The position numbers were made by a program, and so were the translations under genes. Below, piece by piece: positions 49,953 through 60,252 of a DNA stretch of 64,000 nucleotides. The stretch comes from Streptomyces sp. NRRL S-646 (GTDB lineage Bacteria > Actinomycetota > Actinomycetes > Streptomycetales > Streptomycetaceae). The stretch's first letter is position 1. Each line of letters starts with the position of its first letter. Under the pieces are notes generated by a model. It saw only the letters and a list, made by a program, of their open reading frames with translations. It was not told the DNA's origin and did not search any database. The DNA lies in the NCBI RefSeq assembly GCF_000720765.1, contig NZ_JODC01000006.1, forward strand, positions 248,001-312,000, written 5' to 3'.

Positions 49953-51704
49953 TCAGCCCTTCTTCAGGACCAGCTCCGTGTTGCGGTCGTTCGGGTCGCC
50001 GCCCAGGGTCGCACTGGCGCCGGGGGCGTTGTACGACAGCTCGCGGTAGAGGGCGGCCAGGCCCGTCTGGGTGAGGTCGGCGAAGTCCGTGCGGTGCGGG
50101 GCCGCGGACTCGACGAGGGTGGTGAACAGGGAGAGCGTGCCGTCCTTGTTGTCGGTGATCTCGATGACGCGGGCCAGCTGCGGGTAGTCCACGTGGGACG
50201 CGGTGGAGATCTCCCAGAAGGAACGGCCGCCGGAGGCCTGGTGCGGCGTGATGTCGTTGCGGTGGATGTGGCCGTTCACCCAGGCGAGGACGTTGGAGTG
50301 GCTGCCGAGGAGGGCGATGACCTCCTGGCCGCCGTGCCGCCGCTCGTTCGGGCGTGCCGGGTCCACGATGCCCGTGTTGTCCATCGTCTTGCTGGTGTGG
50401 TGGCTGAAGACGATGACGTGCGAGTCCTTGTTGTCCTTCAGCTGCTTGTCGAGCCACTTCAACTGGGCGGTGCCGATGGAGCCTTCGTAGTGGCCGCCCG
50501 GGTCGGTGGTGTCGAGGCTGATGCCGATGACGTCGTCGGAGATGCGGAAGGTGTAGTACTGGGTGCCCGCCTCCAGGTTGGCGGTCGAGTAGCCGTGCCC
50601 GACCGGGCCCACACCGCGGTACGCCGGGTCGAGGTGGGCCTTGAGGTAGTCGGCCGGGGTGTAGGGGGCCCGGCTCTCGTCCGCGGTGACCGAACGCATG
50701 TCGCGCGCGTGGGCCTTGAGCAGGTCCCGGAAGGCCGTGCCCTTCGGGTCGTTGCCGCTCTTGATGTGGTCCTGCAGCTTCTTCGCCTCGGAGGCGGACA
50801 GCGACATCAGCTTCTTGCCGCCGACCGCGTACTCGGCGAGCCAGGAGTCGCCGTGGCCGTAGCAGCCGAGCGGCATGGCGTCGTGGTTGCCGACCGTGGA
50901 GTACCACGGCAGGTTCAGGCCGGGGCTGCGGACCTCGCGGATCGCGGCGGCCAGGAAGCCCTGCAGATGCGGGAAGCCGAGCTGCTTGTCGCCGTCGCGG
51001 ACGGTGGAGTCGGGCTGCCAGTACAGCTTGAGGCCGCTGTTCTGGACGCCCTCGTAGTGACGAGGGTCACCCGAGTTGGGGCGGATCTTCCCGCCGCTCA
51101 TGATCTTCAGGAACCAGTCGAGCTCGGACTTGGCGTTGTTGTCCGTGTTGTCGCCGGTGGTCATCGCGAAGTGCAGCGGGGAGCCGGTGACGGGGGCGCC
51201 GCGCAGCGCGTTGATCCGTTCGACCAGCGAGATCGCGCCCTGCACGGTCAGCGCCTCGTGCGGGCGCCACGAGTGCTTGTCCGTGGAGCGCAGGTACTCC
51301 AGGCGCATCGGGTGCTGGGAGTCGATCAGGTGCAGGTCGGTGAGCTGTACGAACGCGGCGAGCGCGGTACGGCGGCCGGCGCGGCCCGACTTGGGGGCGG
51401 CGAGCTCGCTGCGCACGACCCGGGACCAGCCGGGGCCGTCGGCGAGGCGGCGGTAGCCGGAGGAGGTGCGCGGGGCGGCGACCGTGGCGAGGGTGGTGCC
51501 CTTGGTGTAGGGCGCGAGGGGGGCGGCCGGGGCCTTGCGGGACTGCGCCACGACCTTGGTGGTGTCGGTGGTGGCGGCCTGGCTGTCGGTGGGCCGCAGG
51601 GCGTAGCCGACGCCTGCGGAGACGGCCGCCGCGCCGGTGGCGGCGAGGACGGTACGGCGGTTGACCGCCGGGATGGCGGCGGCGACAGTGCGTATGCGCG
51701 ACAT
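49953..51704 (-). CDS. Tat-exported metallophosphoesterase
   Basis: 583 residues. The Tat signal NRRTVLAATGAAAVSAGVG lies near residues 15-35. Metal-binding motifs are QLTDLHLID, MTTGDNTDN, TVGNHDAMP, FSHHTSK and NGHIHRND, the calcineurin-like di-metal set. The long form matches the secreted family found in Streptomyces and Propionibacterium. It hydrolyses a phosphoester outside the cell; the substrate is unknown. ATG 51704 has GGGGAGA upstream; an in-frame start 44 codons earlier lacks it. Its unregulated-looking 250-bp upstream region shows no clear PHO box. Confidence 0.9.
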   Translation of the reverse strand: MSRIRTVAAAIPAVNRRTVLAATGAAAVSAGVGYALRPTDSQAATTDTTKVVAQSRKAPAAPLAPYTKGTTLATVAAPRTSSGYRRLADGPGWSRVVRSELAAPKSGRAGRRTALAAFVQLTDLHLIDSQHPMRLEYLRSTDKHSWRPHEALTVQGAISLVERINALRGAPVTGSPLHFAMTTGDNTDNNAKSELDWFLKIMSGGKIRPNSGDPRHYEGVQNSGLKLYWQPDSTVRDGDKQLGFPHLQGFLAAAIREVRSPGLNLPWYSTVGNHDAMPLGCYGHGDSWLAEYAVGGKKLMSLSASEAKKLQDHIKSGNDPKGTAFRDLLKAHARDMRSVTADESRAPYTPADYLKAHLDPAYRGVGPVGHGYSTANLEAGTQYYTFRISDDVIGISLDTTDPGGHYEGSIGTAQLKWLDKQLKDNKDSHVIVFSHHTSKTMDNTGIVDPARPNERRHGGQEVIALLGSHSNVLAWVNGHIHRNDITPHQASGGRSFWEISTASHVDYPQLARVIEITDNKDGTLSLFTTLVESAAPHRTDFADLTQTGLAALYRELSYNAPGASATLGGDPNDRNTELVLKKG

Positions 51705-51957
51705 GGCGCGATCTCCCCGAGTGGCAACGCGTCGGCAGTGGTCGCGGGCTGTTTCGCTGTCGCGAACAACCCGCTCGTACTGGATGGTTGGCACCGGGAA
51801 TGACCTGCACATGAACGAGACGGCAACGGGCAACACCGATCACCGTACGTGGATCTTGGGCCACCCTGTGCGTTCACGACCGCTCGTCGGGCGGCCGGGG
51901 GGCGGTCACTCCGTGTTCATCTTCCGGGGTAGTGAAGCTATCCCGCAGGACGTTCGC

Positions 51958-52785
51958 TCAGAGGACGGTGAAGCTGTCCCGGACTGCGGCGTAGGTGTCG
52001 AGAGCCCGGGGTTCGATCTTCGGGTGGTACCAGGTGTTGATCTGGTACGACTTGCCGTTCGCGTCGAAGCCGAGGAGCACGGCACGCCAACGGACGCCGC
52101 TGAGGGTGAAGGTGTATTCCCAGAGAACCGCGGGCCAGCCCTCGAACCGGGCCTCCTCGAGTTGGATCTTCTGGTAGCCCTGGCCTTGGCGGGCGTTCTT
52201 CTCCGAGTCCCTCCAGGTCTTCATCAGGTCTCCGCGGGCGCGGGAGGACTTGGCCACGATCTCCTGATCGCCGCTCGGTGAGGTGTAGTGCACCTCCGCG
52301 CCGGTCTTCACGTCGCGATGCCAGCCCTTGGGGGTCACCCACGCAAAGCCACCGGGCTCCCGGTGCGCACCCGGCGGAGGGGTCCGCCTCGGAGCACCGC
52401 CGATCTCGACGGGTGTGGTCACCTGCTCCTGCGACGCGCGATGGAAGGAGACACCGAAAACGGTGACGCCGACGAACACCGCGGCCAGCGCCCAACTGAC
52501 CATGCCCCGGCTTCTGTCGCGCCTGGGCACACCAGCTCCGCCCTCGTCACCCGAATCGAGCGTGTAGTACACCGTGGACTGCGGCGAATCCCGTTCCGCG
52601 ACCTCCTGCTCCGAGCCCTCCGCCCCGGCCCGCTCCCGCCCCACCGCCTCCACGTCCAGCAGCGACGCCACATACCGCCGCCACAACGGCAGATCCCGCC
52701 GCCGCCCCTGAACGATCAGCCGGTCCCACGCATCCGGGCTGGAATCCGTCAGTGAGGCCCAGTAGCGCTGTGCCAGCCTCGTCAT
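51958..52785 (-). CDS. Membrane protein with extracellular domain homologous to the Ser/Thr kinase C-terminus
   Basis: 275 residues. A cytosolic part (about 1-105, starting MTRLAQRYWASLTDSSPDAW) is followed by one helix (about 110-130, MVSWALAAVFVGVTVFGV) and an extracellular domain of about 135 residues from GGFAWVTPKGWHRDVKTGAE to DSFTVL. That domain aligns without gaps to the end of the kinase at 5758: GAEVHYTSP, VAKSS-ARGDLM-TW, VLWEYTFTL, GKSYQINTWY are shared. No enzymatic motif. ATG 52785 overlaps the stop of the preceding small membrane protein (ATGA). Confidence 0.8.
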   Translation of the reverse strand: MTRLAQRYWASLTDSSPDAWDRLIVQGRRRDLPLWRRYVASLLDVEAVGRERAGAEGSEQEVAERDSPQSTVYYTLDSGDEGGAGVPRRDRSRGMVSWALAAVFVGVTVFGVSFHRASQEQVTTPVEIGGAPRRTPPPGAHREPGGFAWVTPKGWHRDVKTGAEVHYTSPSGDQEIVAKSSRARGDLMKTWRDSEKNARQGQGYQKIQLEEARFEGWPAVLWEYTFTLSGVRWRAVLLGFDANGKSYQINTWYHPKIEPRALDTYAAVRDSFTVL

Positions 52786-53201
52786 GACTCCAGCACCTCC
52801 GAGCCACCCGGTACGGCCGGGGCGGCGTCCCCGGTCGCGGGGCCCGGCGGGGCGGGCGGGCCGCTTCCGCCCAGTACCGCCTGCAGGGTTCGCGCGCTGC
52901 CCAGCTGCCTGAGCAGGGCAGGCGCCGAGGCCCCCACCGCGACCGTCGCCAGCGCCCCCGTCAGCTGTGGGTGGAAGATCCACCCGGCGCCCGCGCCCAG
53001 CGACAGCCGGGTCAGCGCGGCCAGGGCGTCGGACGGCGGGTCGATGTACTTGTCGAGGCGCGGAAGACGGTCGCGCCGCCGGTTCTTCGCCAGCGCGCGA
53101 TGCCGGGCCGTCTGCCAGGCCGCGATCCGCCCGTAGAAGACGACGATCTCCACGACAAGGCCGCCCAGTGCGCCGTATGTGATGGACGCGTTCCACTCCA
53201 T
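52782..53201 (-). CDS. Small two-helix membrane protein, partner of the sensor-domain protein
   Basis: 139 residues. Helix 1 is about 7-28 (ITYGALGGLVVEIVVFYGRI), followed by a basic loop (ARHRALAKNRRRDRLPRLDK) and a second hydrophobic stretch (about 70-95, AGAGWIFHPQLTGALATVAV). The C-terminal tail is Pro/Gly-rich. No family recognised. The 4-bp overlap with the next gene implies a complex with the kinase-domain-like membrane protein. Confidence 0.7.
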   Translation of the reverse strand: MEWNASITYGALGGLVVEIVVFYGRIAAWQTARHRALAKNRRRDRLPRLDKYIDPPSDALAALTRLSLGAGAGWIFHPQLTGALATVAVGASAPALLRQLGSARTLQAVLGGSGPPAPPGPATGDAAPAVPGGSEVLES

Positions 53202-53308
53202 GGCCGTCCCCCTCGGCGATGGCGCCGTTCAGCTCGACCCAGCATCCCAGACGGGGCATTGATCCGGGAGAGAGATGACATGGAACCCATACGGGCATAC
53301 GGCCCTTG

Positions 53309-53770
53309 TCAGTCTTCGGAAGTCACCGTCACCCGCCCCGCCACCGGCCGCTCCCGCCAGAGCGCCAGCCCCACGTCGACGAGTCCGACCCGCCGTAGCC
53401 CGGGCACCGTCTCCAGAGGGTGCCAGGCCGCCATGTCCGTCGAGCCGCCGACCTCGTGGCGGAGTTCGCCGCCGGTCACCCGCCCCTCGTACACGAGCCG
53501 TACGCCGTGATGGTCGACGGACCGTCCGAAGCGGCGCCGGGCGGTGCGGCGGATCGAGTTCACGCCGAGGAGGGCGGTGAGGTCCACGCGGTAGCCGGTC
53601 TCCTCCTCCACCTCCCTCAGGGCGGCGTCGTAGGGGTCCTCGCCGTGCTCCACGCCGCCGCCGGGCAGGGTCCACTCGGGGCGGCCCAGGTCGTCGATCC
53701 AGCGGGCAAGCAGGAGCTGGTCGTCGCGGACACATATGGCGTAGGCCGCCACCCTCAATTTCCTGCGCAC
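53309..53770 (-). CDS. NUDIX hydrolase
   Basis: 153 residues. The Nudix box is complete: GGGVEHGEDP then REVEEETGY (G-x5-E-x7-REVEEETGY) at about 38-60. It hydrolyses nucleoside diphosphates linked to another moiety; RWIDDLGRPEWTLPGG is typical of the MutT-like branch. Start GTG 53770. It stands alone, 107 bp before the small membrane protein gene on the same strand. Confidence 0.88.
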   Translation of the reverse strand: MRRKLRVAAYAICVRDDQLLLARWIDDLGRPEWTLPGGGVEHGEDPYDAALREVEEETGYRVDLTALLGVNSIRRTARRRFGRSVDHHGVRLVYEGRVTGGELRHEVGGSTDMAAWHPLETVPGLRRVGLVDVGLALWRERPVAGRVTVTSED

Positions 53771-53952
53771 GTAGGGACGTTAGTCCGGATCCGCCGGATC
53801 ATTTGGCACTATTGGGGACTCATCCCCGTAAAGAGCATCGGGGGTTTTCCCCATGCGTCCATATCGTTTCGGTCAACGCTTCCCAAACAACTGTCCCCTG
53901 GGTAAAGCTGTGCGCTCGTCCGGCACAGAAATCTTCACTCCTAGGGATGCCG

Positions 53953-56900
53953 ATGACCCTCACCCCCCTCAGACCCGTGGCCCGAATAGCCGTGGCCGCC
54001 GGTCTCGTCGCCGCGCTCTCCGCGGCCGGGCCGATACCCATGGCCTTCTCCGCCGACGCGCCGTCCCCGGGCTCCACCGCCCCCTCGGACGGCAGCGTCA
54101 AGTCCGCGCAGAAAAAGCTCGGTTCCGACGACGCGGACCTGCTCGCCGAGGCCAAGGCCGACGGCGACAAGAACGTCACGATGATGATCGCCACCGCCCC
54201 GGGGCAGACCGAGCAGGTCGCCGGGAAGCTGGACGCGGTCAAGGGCGGCTCCGTCGGCCGGACCTACGACAAGCTCGGTTACGTCCGCGCCACCGTCCCC
54301 ACCTCGCAGGCGGACGCGGCCATCGCCGCCGCCGCGAAGCTCTCCTCCGTGCACGGCATCGACCTGCGCGAGGAGATACCGCTGGACGACCCGAGCGCGA
54401 CGAGCGGCTCCAAGTCGGCGTCGGGCACGGCCGGTTACCCGGCTCCCGACAAGAACACGCCCGCCGAGAACCCGTACAACCCGTCCTTCGAGACGGGCGC
54501 CGTCGACTTCGTGAAGGACCACCCGAAGGCGGACGGCCGCGGCGTCACCATCGGCATCCTGGACTCCGGCGTCGACCTCGGCCACCCCGCGCTGCAGAAG
54601 ACCACCACCGGTGAGCGGAAGATCGTCGACTGGGTGACGGCGACCGACCCGATCCTCGACAGCGACGCCACCTGGCGCCCGATGGTGACCGCGGTCTCCG
54701 GGCCCACCTTCACCTACGGCGGCAGGACCTGGACGGCGCCCGCCGGGTCGTACCAGGTCAGCACCTTCAGCGAGGCCGCCACCGCGGGCGGCGACGCGAA
54801 GGGCGACGCCAACCGGGACGGGGACACCACGGACAAGTGGGGCGTCCTCTACGACGCCGCCGCCGGGACCGTCCGCGTCGACCTGAACAACAACAACGAC
54901 TTCAGCGACGACGAGCCGATGAAGCCGTACAAGGACGGGTTCCAGGTCGGCTACTTCGGCACCGACAACCCGTCGACCGACGTCGTGGAGCGCCAGCCGT
55001 TCGTCGTGCAGATCCGCAAGGACGTGCCGATGGACCCGTTCGGCGGCGACTGGGTCGGCAAGAAGGCCGACTTCGTCAACATCGGTGTCATCGAGTCCGA
55101 GCACGGCACGCACGTCGCCGGCATCACCGCCGCCAACGGTCTGTTCGGCGGGAAGATGAACGGCGCGGCCCCCGGCGCGAAGATCGTCTCGTCCCGCGCC
55201 TGCACCTGGACCGGCGGCTGCACCAACGTCGCGCTCACCGAGGGCATGATCGACCTCGTCGTGAACCGCGGTGTCGACATCGTCAACATGTCCATCGGCG
55301 GCCTCCCGGCCCTCAACGACGGCAACAACGCACGCGCCGAGCTGTACACGCGCCTCATCGACACGTACGGCGTGCAGCTGGTGATCTCGGCGGGCAACTC
55401 CGGCCCGGGCGCGAACACCATCGGCGACCCCGGTCTCGCCGACAAGGTGATCTCCGTCGGCGCCGCCATCTCGAAGGCGACCTGGGCGTCCAACTACGGC
55501 TCCGCCGTCGAGAAGAAGTACGCGATGATGCCCTTCTCCTCCCGCGGCCCGCGTGAGGACGGCGGCTTCACGCCGACCCTGGTCGCGCCGGGTGCCGCGA
55601 TCAACACCACCCAGACCTGGCTGCCGGGCTCCCCGGTCGCCGAGTCGGGCTACTCGCTGCCGGCCGGCTACTCCATGCTGCAGGGCACGTCCATGGCCTC
55701 CCCGCAGGCGACGGGCGCCAGCGCGCTGCTGCTGTCGGCCGCCAAGCAGAAGCACATCGAGCTCAAGCCCGCGACCCTGCGCACGGCTCTCACCTCGACC
55801 GCCCACCACATCAAGGGCGTTCAGGCATACGAGGAGGGCGCGGGCCGCATCGACATCGTCGACGCCTGGGACGCGATCCGCGACGGTGCCACGTCTCACG
55901 ACGCTGTGCTCAATAACTACGCCGTCAAGGCGCCGGTCGACACCGCGCTCGACCAGGCGCTGAAGACGCCGGGCTTCGGCACCGGCCTGTACGACCGCGA
56001 GGGCGGCCTCAAGGTGGGTGACAGGAAGACGTACGACGTCACGATCACCCGGACCTCCGGCTCCGAGAAGGCGGTCTGGCACGAGCTGAGCATCGAGAAC
56101 AACGCCGGTGACACCTTCCGGATCGTCGGCAAGGACTGGGTGAAGCTGCCGCTGAACCAGCCGGTCACCGTCAAGGTGCAGGCGAAGCCGAGGTCCGCGG
56201 GCATCAAGAGCGCGATCCTCGACGTCGACGACCCGAGGACCGAGGGCGTCGACAAGCAGATCCTCGCCACGGTCGTGGTCTCGACGCCGGTGAAGTACAC
56301 CTTCACCGCCTCGGACACGGTGCAGCGCAACAGCACGCAGTCGTACTTCGTGACCGTGCCCGAGGGCGCCAAGTCGCTGGAGGTCGCGATGGGCGGGCTG
56401 GCGGACAAGAGCCAGACCCGGTTCATCGCCATCCACCCGTACGGCACCCCGGTCGACAACACCGGCACCCCGTACTGCTACCCGAACTACCTCGACGGCA
56501 ACGGCTGCAAGCCCGACGTGCGTTCCTACGCGGACCCGCAGGCCGGCGTCTGGGAGATCGAGGTCGAGTCGCGCCGTACGTCGCCGCTGCTCGACAACCC
56601 GTACAAGCTGGACGTCGCCGTCCTCGGCGCGGCCTTCGACCCGCAGACCGTGACCGTCCCCGAGGCCAAGGTCGGTAGCCCGGCCGCCGTCTCCTGGAAG
56701 GTGACGAACAAGCTCGCCGCGCTCGACGGCAAGCTGGTCGGCGGCCCGCTCGGCTCGTCCAAGACGGCCCGCCCGACCATCAAGCAGGGCGAGACGCAGA
56801 CCACCACGGTCGAGGTGCCCGCGGGCGCCAAGTCGCTGGACGTCGCGATCGGCAATGTGTCGGACGCGTCCGCCGACCTCGACCTGACGGTGAAGAACGC

Positions 56901-57255
56901 GGCCGGCACGGTCGTCGGCACCTCCGCCGACGGCGACTCGGAGGAGGCGGTCTCCATCGCCTCGCCCGCCGCCGGTACGTACACCATCGAGGTCGCGGGC
57001 TACTCGGTCCCGTCCGGCTCCACCGCCTACGACTACCGGGACGTCTTCTTCTCCGCGGCCCTGGGCACCGTCACCGTCGACGAGTCGGTGCCGGTGAAGC
57101 TCGGCACGGGCGACTCCGCGACCGTCTCGGGCAGCGTCACCGCCGCGGCGGCCGCTCCTGAGGGCCGAGAGTTCTTCGGCCAGGTCCAGCTGGTGAACGC
57201 ACACGGCACGGCCGCGGGCACCGGCAGCGTGAAGATCGAGAAGGTCACTCCGTAG
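53953..57255 (+). CDS. Secreted subtilisin-family (S8) serine peptidase, TPPII-like with long Asp-His insertion
   Basis: 1100 residues. A Sec signal of about 30 residues is followed by an I9-like pro-region (about 60-145). The catalytic triad is D204 (GILDSGVDLGHP), H384 (EHGTHVAGI) and S580 (GTSMASPQA). Asp and His are 180 residues apart, versus about 35 in simple subtilases; the insert includes a Ca-binding-looking VDLNNNNDFSDDEPM, as in tripeptidyl-peptidase II-like enzymes. The C-terminal 450 residues are beta-rich domains, one prepeptidase-like. Start ATG 53953 has AGGGA 5-6 nt upstream; ATG 53947 is an alternative. It degrades extracellular protein. Confidence 0.9.
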   Translation: MTLTPLRPVARIAVAAGLVAALSAAGPIPMAFSADAPSPGSTAPSDGSVKSAQKKLGSDDADLLAEAKADGDKNVTMMIATAPGQTEQVAGKLDAVKGGSVGRTYDKLGYVRATVPTSQADAAIAAAAKLSSVHGIDLREEIPLDDPSATSGSKSASGTAGYPAPDKNTPAENPYNPSFETGAVDFVKDHPKADGRGVTIGILDSGVDLGHPALQKTTTGERKIVDWVTATDPILDSDATWRPMVTAVSGPTFTYGGRTWTAPAGSYQVSTFSEAATAGGDAKGDANRDGDTTDKWGVLYDAAAGTVRVDLNNNNDFSDDEPMKPYKDGFQVGYFGTDNPSTDVVERQPFVVQIRKDVPMDPFGGDWVGKKADFVNIGVIESEHGTHVAGITAANGLFGGKMNGAAPGAKIVSSRACTWTGGCTNVALTEGMIDLVVNRGVDIVNMSIGGLPALNDGNNARAELYTRLIDTYGVQLVISAGNSGPGANTIGDPGLADKVISVGAAISKATWASNYGSAVEKKYAMMPFSSRGPREDGGFTPTLVAPGAAINTTQTWLPGSPVAESGYSLPAGYSMLQGTSMASPQATGASALLLSAAKQKHIELKPATLRTALTSTAHHIKGVQAYEEGAGRIDIVDAWDAIRDGATSHDAVLNNYAVKAPVDTALDQALKTPGFGTGLYDREGGLKVGDRKTYDVTITRTSGSEKAVWHELSIENNAGDTFRIVGKDWVKLPLNQPVTVKVQAKPRSAGIKSAILDVDDPRTEGVDKQILATVVVSTPVKYTFTASDTVQRNSTQSYFVTVPEGAKSLEVAMGGLADKSQTRFIAIHPYGTPVDNTGTPYCYPNYLDGNGCKPDVRSYADPQAGVWEIEVESRRTSPLLDNPYKLDVAVLGAAFDPQTVTVPEAKVGSPAAVSWKVTNKLAALDGKLVGGPLGSSKTARPTIKQGETQTTTVEVPAGAKSLDVAIGNVSDASADLDLTVKNAAGTVVGTSADGDSEEAVSIASPAAGTYTIEVAGYSVPSGSTAYDYRDVFFSAALGTVTVDESVPVKLGTGDSATVSGSVTAAAAAPEGREFFGQVQLVNAHGTAAGTGSVKIEKVTP

Positions 57256-57272
57256 CCAGTGGTACGGCGGTG

Positions 57273-57305
57273 AGGGCGGGCGTCCGTATGGGCGCCCGCC
57301 CTTTC
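57273..57305 (+). terminator. Terminator between subtilase and convergent gene
   Basis: AGGGCGGGCG (57273-57282) pairs with CGCCCGCCCT (57293-57302) and is followed by TT then CTC, 17 bp after the peptidase stop and just before the converging stop at 57313. Confidence 0.8.
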
Positions 57306-57312
57306 TCGTGTC

Positions 57313-58020
57313 TCATCCGCAGGTGACGTGGGCCGACTCGGACAGTGCCTTGGTGAGCCGGGCGCGTTCGCCGGCGATCGACTTCTCGCCGACGAGCACA
57401 CGGTCCGGGGTGGCCGCATGCTGCGGGACGCCCACCAGAATGTGGTCGCCCTTGTGGAGGGCCTTCTGCAGGACGCCTTCGTCGATCACGAGGGTCAGCT
57501 CCTGCTTGGACTTCTCCGGTTTGTACGAGCGGGTCACGTGCAGGGTGATCCGCTCCTGCTCGGCGCCCGGGGGCACCGGCTCCACCCGGGTGACCTCGCC
57601 CTCGGCGACCAGGCGGGTGCACGCGAGGTAGCCGGAGCTGGAGAACGGGGAGCGGACAGCCGAGTCCGCCTTGGCGCCCGAAGCGCTGCCGGAGTCCTCG
57701 TTCGCGCCGCCCCCGGCCTGCGACACCAGCCAGCCCATCCCCGCCAGCACCCCCGCGACTGCGGCCACCGCGACCGTGCCGAAGGCGAACCTGCGCACCG
57801 GGCGCCAGTCCCGGGGCGCCCGTACCCTCGCGGGTGCCCGCTCCGGCCGTGGCCCCTCGGCCAGCGCGTCCCCGATGATGCCGAGCTGCTGCCGCAGCAG
57901 GGCGAGGTCGGTCTCGGCCTTGCGGTGCTCGGCGCGGAAGGCGTCGTCGGCCTCGTCGGGGAGCCGCTCGCCGGTGATCGCGGCCATCAGCGCATCGACG
58001 CTGTTGTGTTCGGCGGTCAT
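57313..58020 (-). CDS. Membrane protein co-transcribed with ECF sigma factor, likely anti-sigma factor
   Basis: 235 residues. A cytosolic N-terminus of about 75 residues (SVDALMAAITGERLPDEADD) lacks the HxxxCxxC zinc motif. One membrane helix follows (about 77-100, FGTVAVAAVAGVLAGMGWLV), then an extracellular domain of about 130 residues with two Cys (ACTRL and the terminal TCG). It starts 1 bp after the sigma stop, which is the usual place for the cognate anti-sigma factor. The same family also occurs as CU044-type membrane proteins of unknown role. Confidence 0.75.
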   Translation of the reverse strand: MTAEHNSVDALMAAITGERLPDEADDAFRAEHRKAETDLALLRQQLGIIGDALAEGPRPERAPARVRAPRDWRPVRRFAFGTVAVAAVAGVLAGMGWLVSQAGGGANEDSGSASGAKADSAVRSPFSSSGYLACTRLVAEGEVTRVEPVPPGAEQERITLHVTRSYKPEKSKQELTLVIDEGVLQKALHKGDHILVGVPQHAATPDRVLVGEKSIAGERARLTKALSESAHVTCG

Positions 58021-58021
58021 C

Positions 58022-58549
58022 TCACACCACCTCGTCCTCGTGCAGGCGGGCGCGCAGTGCCCGTACCGCCGTGTGCAGCCTGCTCTTGACCGTGCCCTCC
58101 GGGATGCCGAGCTCGTCGGCTATCGAGCGGACGGGCAGGTCGGCGTAGAAGCGGAGGACGAGGACCTGGCGCTGGGAGTCCGGGAGCTCGTCTAGCCCCT
58201 GGGCGACGGCCAGGGAGAGCACGCTGGTGTCCTCCCCCGACGGGTGCTCCAGCTGGCGCAGGGAGGCGAGCCGCTCGCCGATCCGCTCCTGGCGGCGTTT
58301 GGACCGGTGCCAGTCCATGGCCAGGTTGGAGGCGACGACGGCCGCCCATGCGGAGACGTCGCGCGGGGCCTCGTACCCCTTCGCCGCCCGCTCCAGCAGC
58401 CGCAGACGGACCTGCTGCACCCCGTCCGGCAGGTCCGTCTGCGGCACCCCGCCCAGCGCGAGCACCGCCCGCACCCGACGTTCCTGAGCCGCGTCCAGAG
58501 GATCGCCATGATCGTCCTCCTGGCCACGGCGGGCCTTTCTGCGCAGCAC
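58022..58549 (-). CDS. ECF RNA polymerase sigma factor
   Basis: 175 residues. Region 2 lies at about 25-85 (VQQVRLRLLERAAKG, VSAWAAVVASNLAMDWHRSK) and region 4 at about 110-165 (LPDSQRQVLVLRFYADLPVR, LGIPEGTVKSRLHTAVRALR). GTG 58549 is the start; the first 20 residues are basic and may be optional. A good ECF-type promoter lies just upstream, so it probably transcribes its own gene and that of the membrane protein. Confidence 0.9.
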   Translation of the reverse strand: MLRRKARRGQEDDHGDPLDAAQERRVRAVLALGGVPQTDLPDGVQQVRLRLLERAAKGYEAPRDVSAWAAVVASNLAMDWHRSKRRQERIGERLASLRQLEHPSGEDTSVLSLAVAQGLDELPDSQRQVLVLRFYADLPVRSIADELGIPEGTVKSRLHTAVRALRARLHEDEVV

Positions 58550-59872
<1,323 letters not shown>

Positions 59873-60252
59873 GGCCTCCTGACCTCGTAGAGGAAACAGC
59901 CGTACTCGACGGCCCGGACGTGGACGAGCGCCACGGACGGGTCGTCGAATGCGTTACGGAAGGCACGCTTCTTCGCCCGCGCCGCCCCTACCCGTCCCAT
60001 CCCCAGGGGCTGCCGTCAGCCCCGCCGGGGCTCCGCCCCGGGCCTCCGTTCCTCGCTTTCAGGCCACCGGCCGGCATCGATCAGCCCGTCCGGCGTTTGA
60101 GGACGAGGCCCCTTCAGGGCCGAAGCGGGGGGCGGGGGGCGGCAGCCCCCGGGATGCGCGAGCCGCAGCGGATCATCGGGATAACCCTCGTCGCCCTCCC
60201 CACGGTCCCGTGGAAGGATGGCTGAACCGACACATGACGAGGAGATGACCGC
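59873..60252. other. 380-bp intergenic region asd / pepN paralogue 2
   Basis: The first 100 bp are unremarkable, the middle (59974-60154) is a copy of the modular repeat, and the last 100 bp contain the promoter of the second aminopeptidase, with an AAGGAT at about 60214-60219 as possible -10. No gene is supported. Confidence 0.6.
59974..60154. repeat. Modular intergenic repeat, copy 4
   Basis: One end reads CGCCCGCGCCGCCCCTACCC and GTCCCATCCCCAGGGGCTGC as in copy 1. The other end carries the inverted core CCCGTCCGGCGTTTGAGGAC and GGGGGGCGGCAGCCCCCGGG. Left and right modules come from opposite orientations as in the palindromic copy 3. Confidence 0.7.

Noticed and set aside
51796..51816. PHO-box-like GTTCATGTGCAGGTCATTCCC pattern before the metallophosphoesterase gene (minus strand)
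   Set aside because: The 11-bp spacing fits, but each half differs from GTTCACC at two or more positions, and a single weak box is not enough to claim phosphate control.
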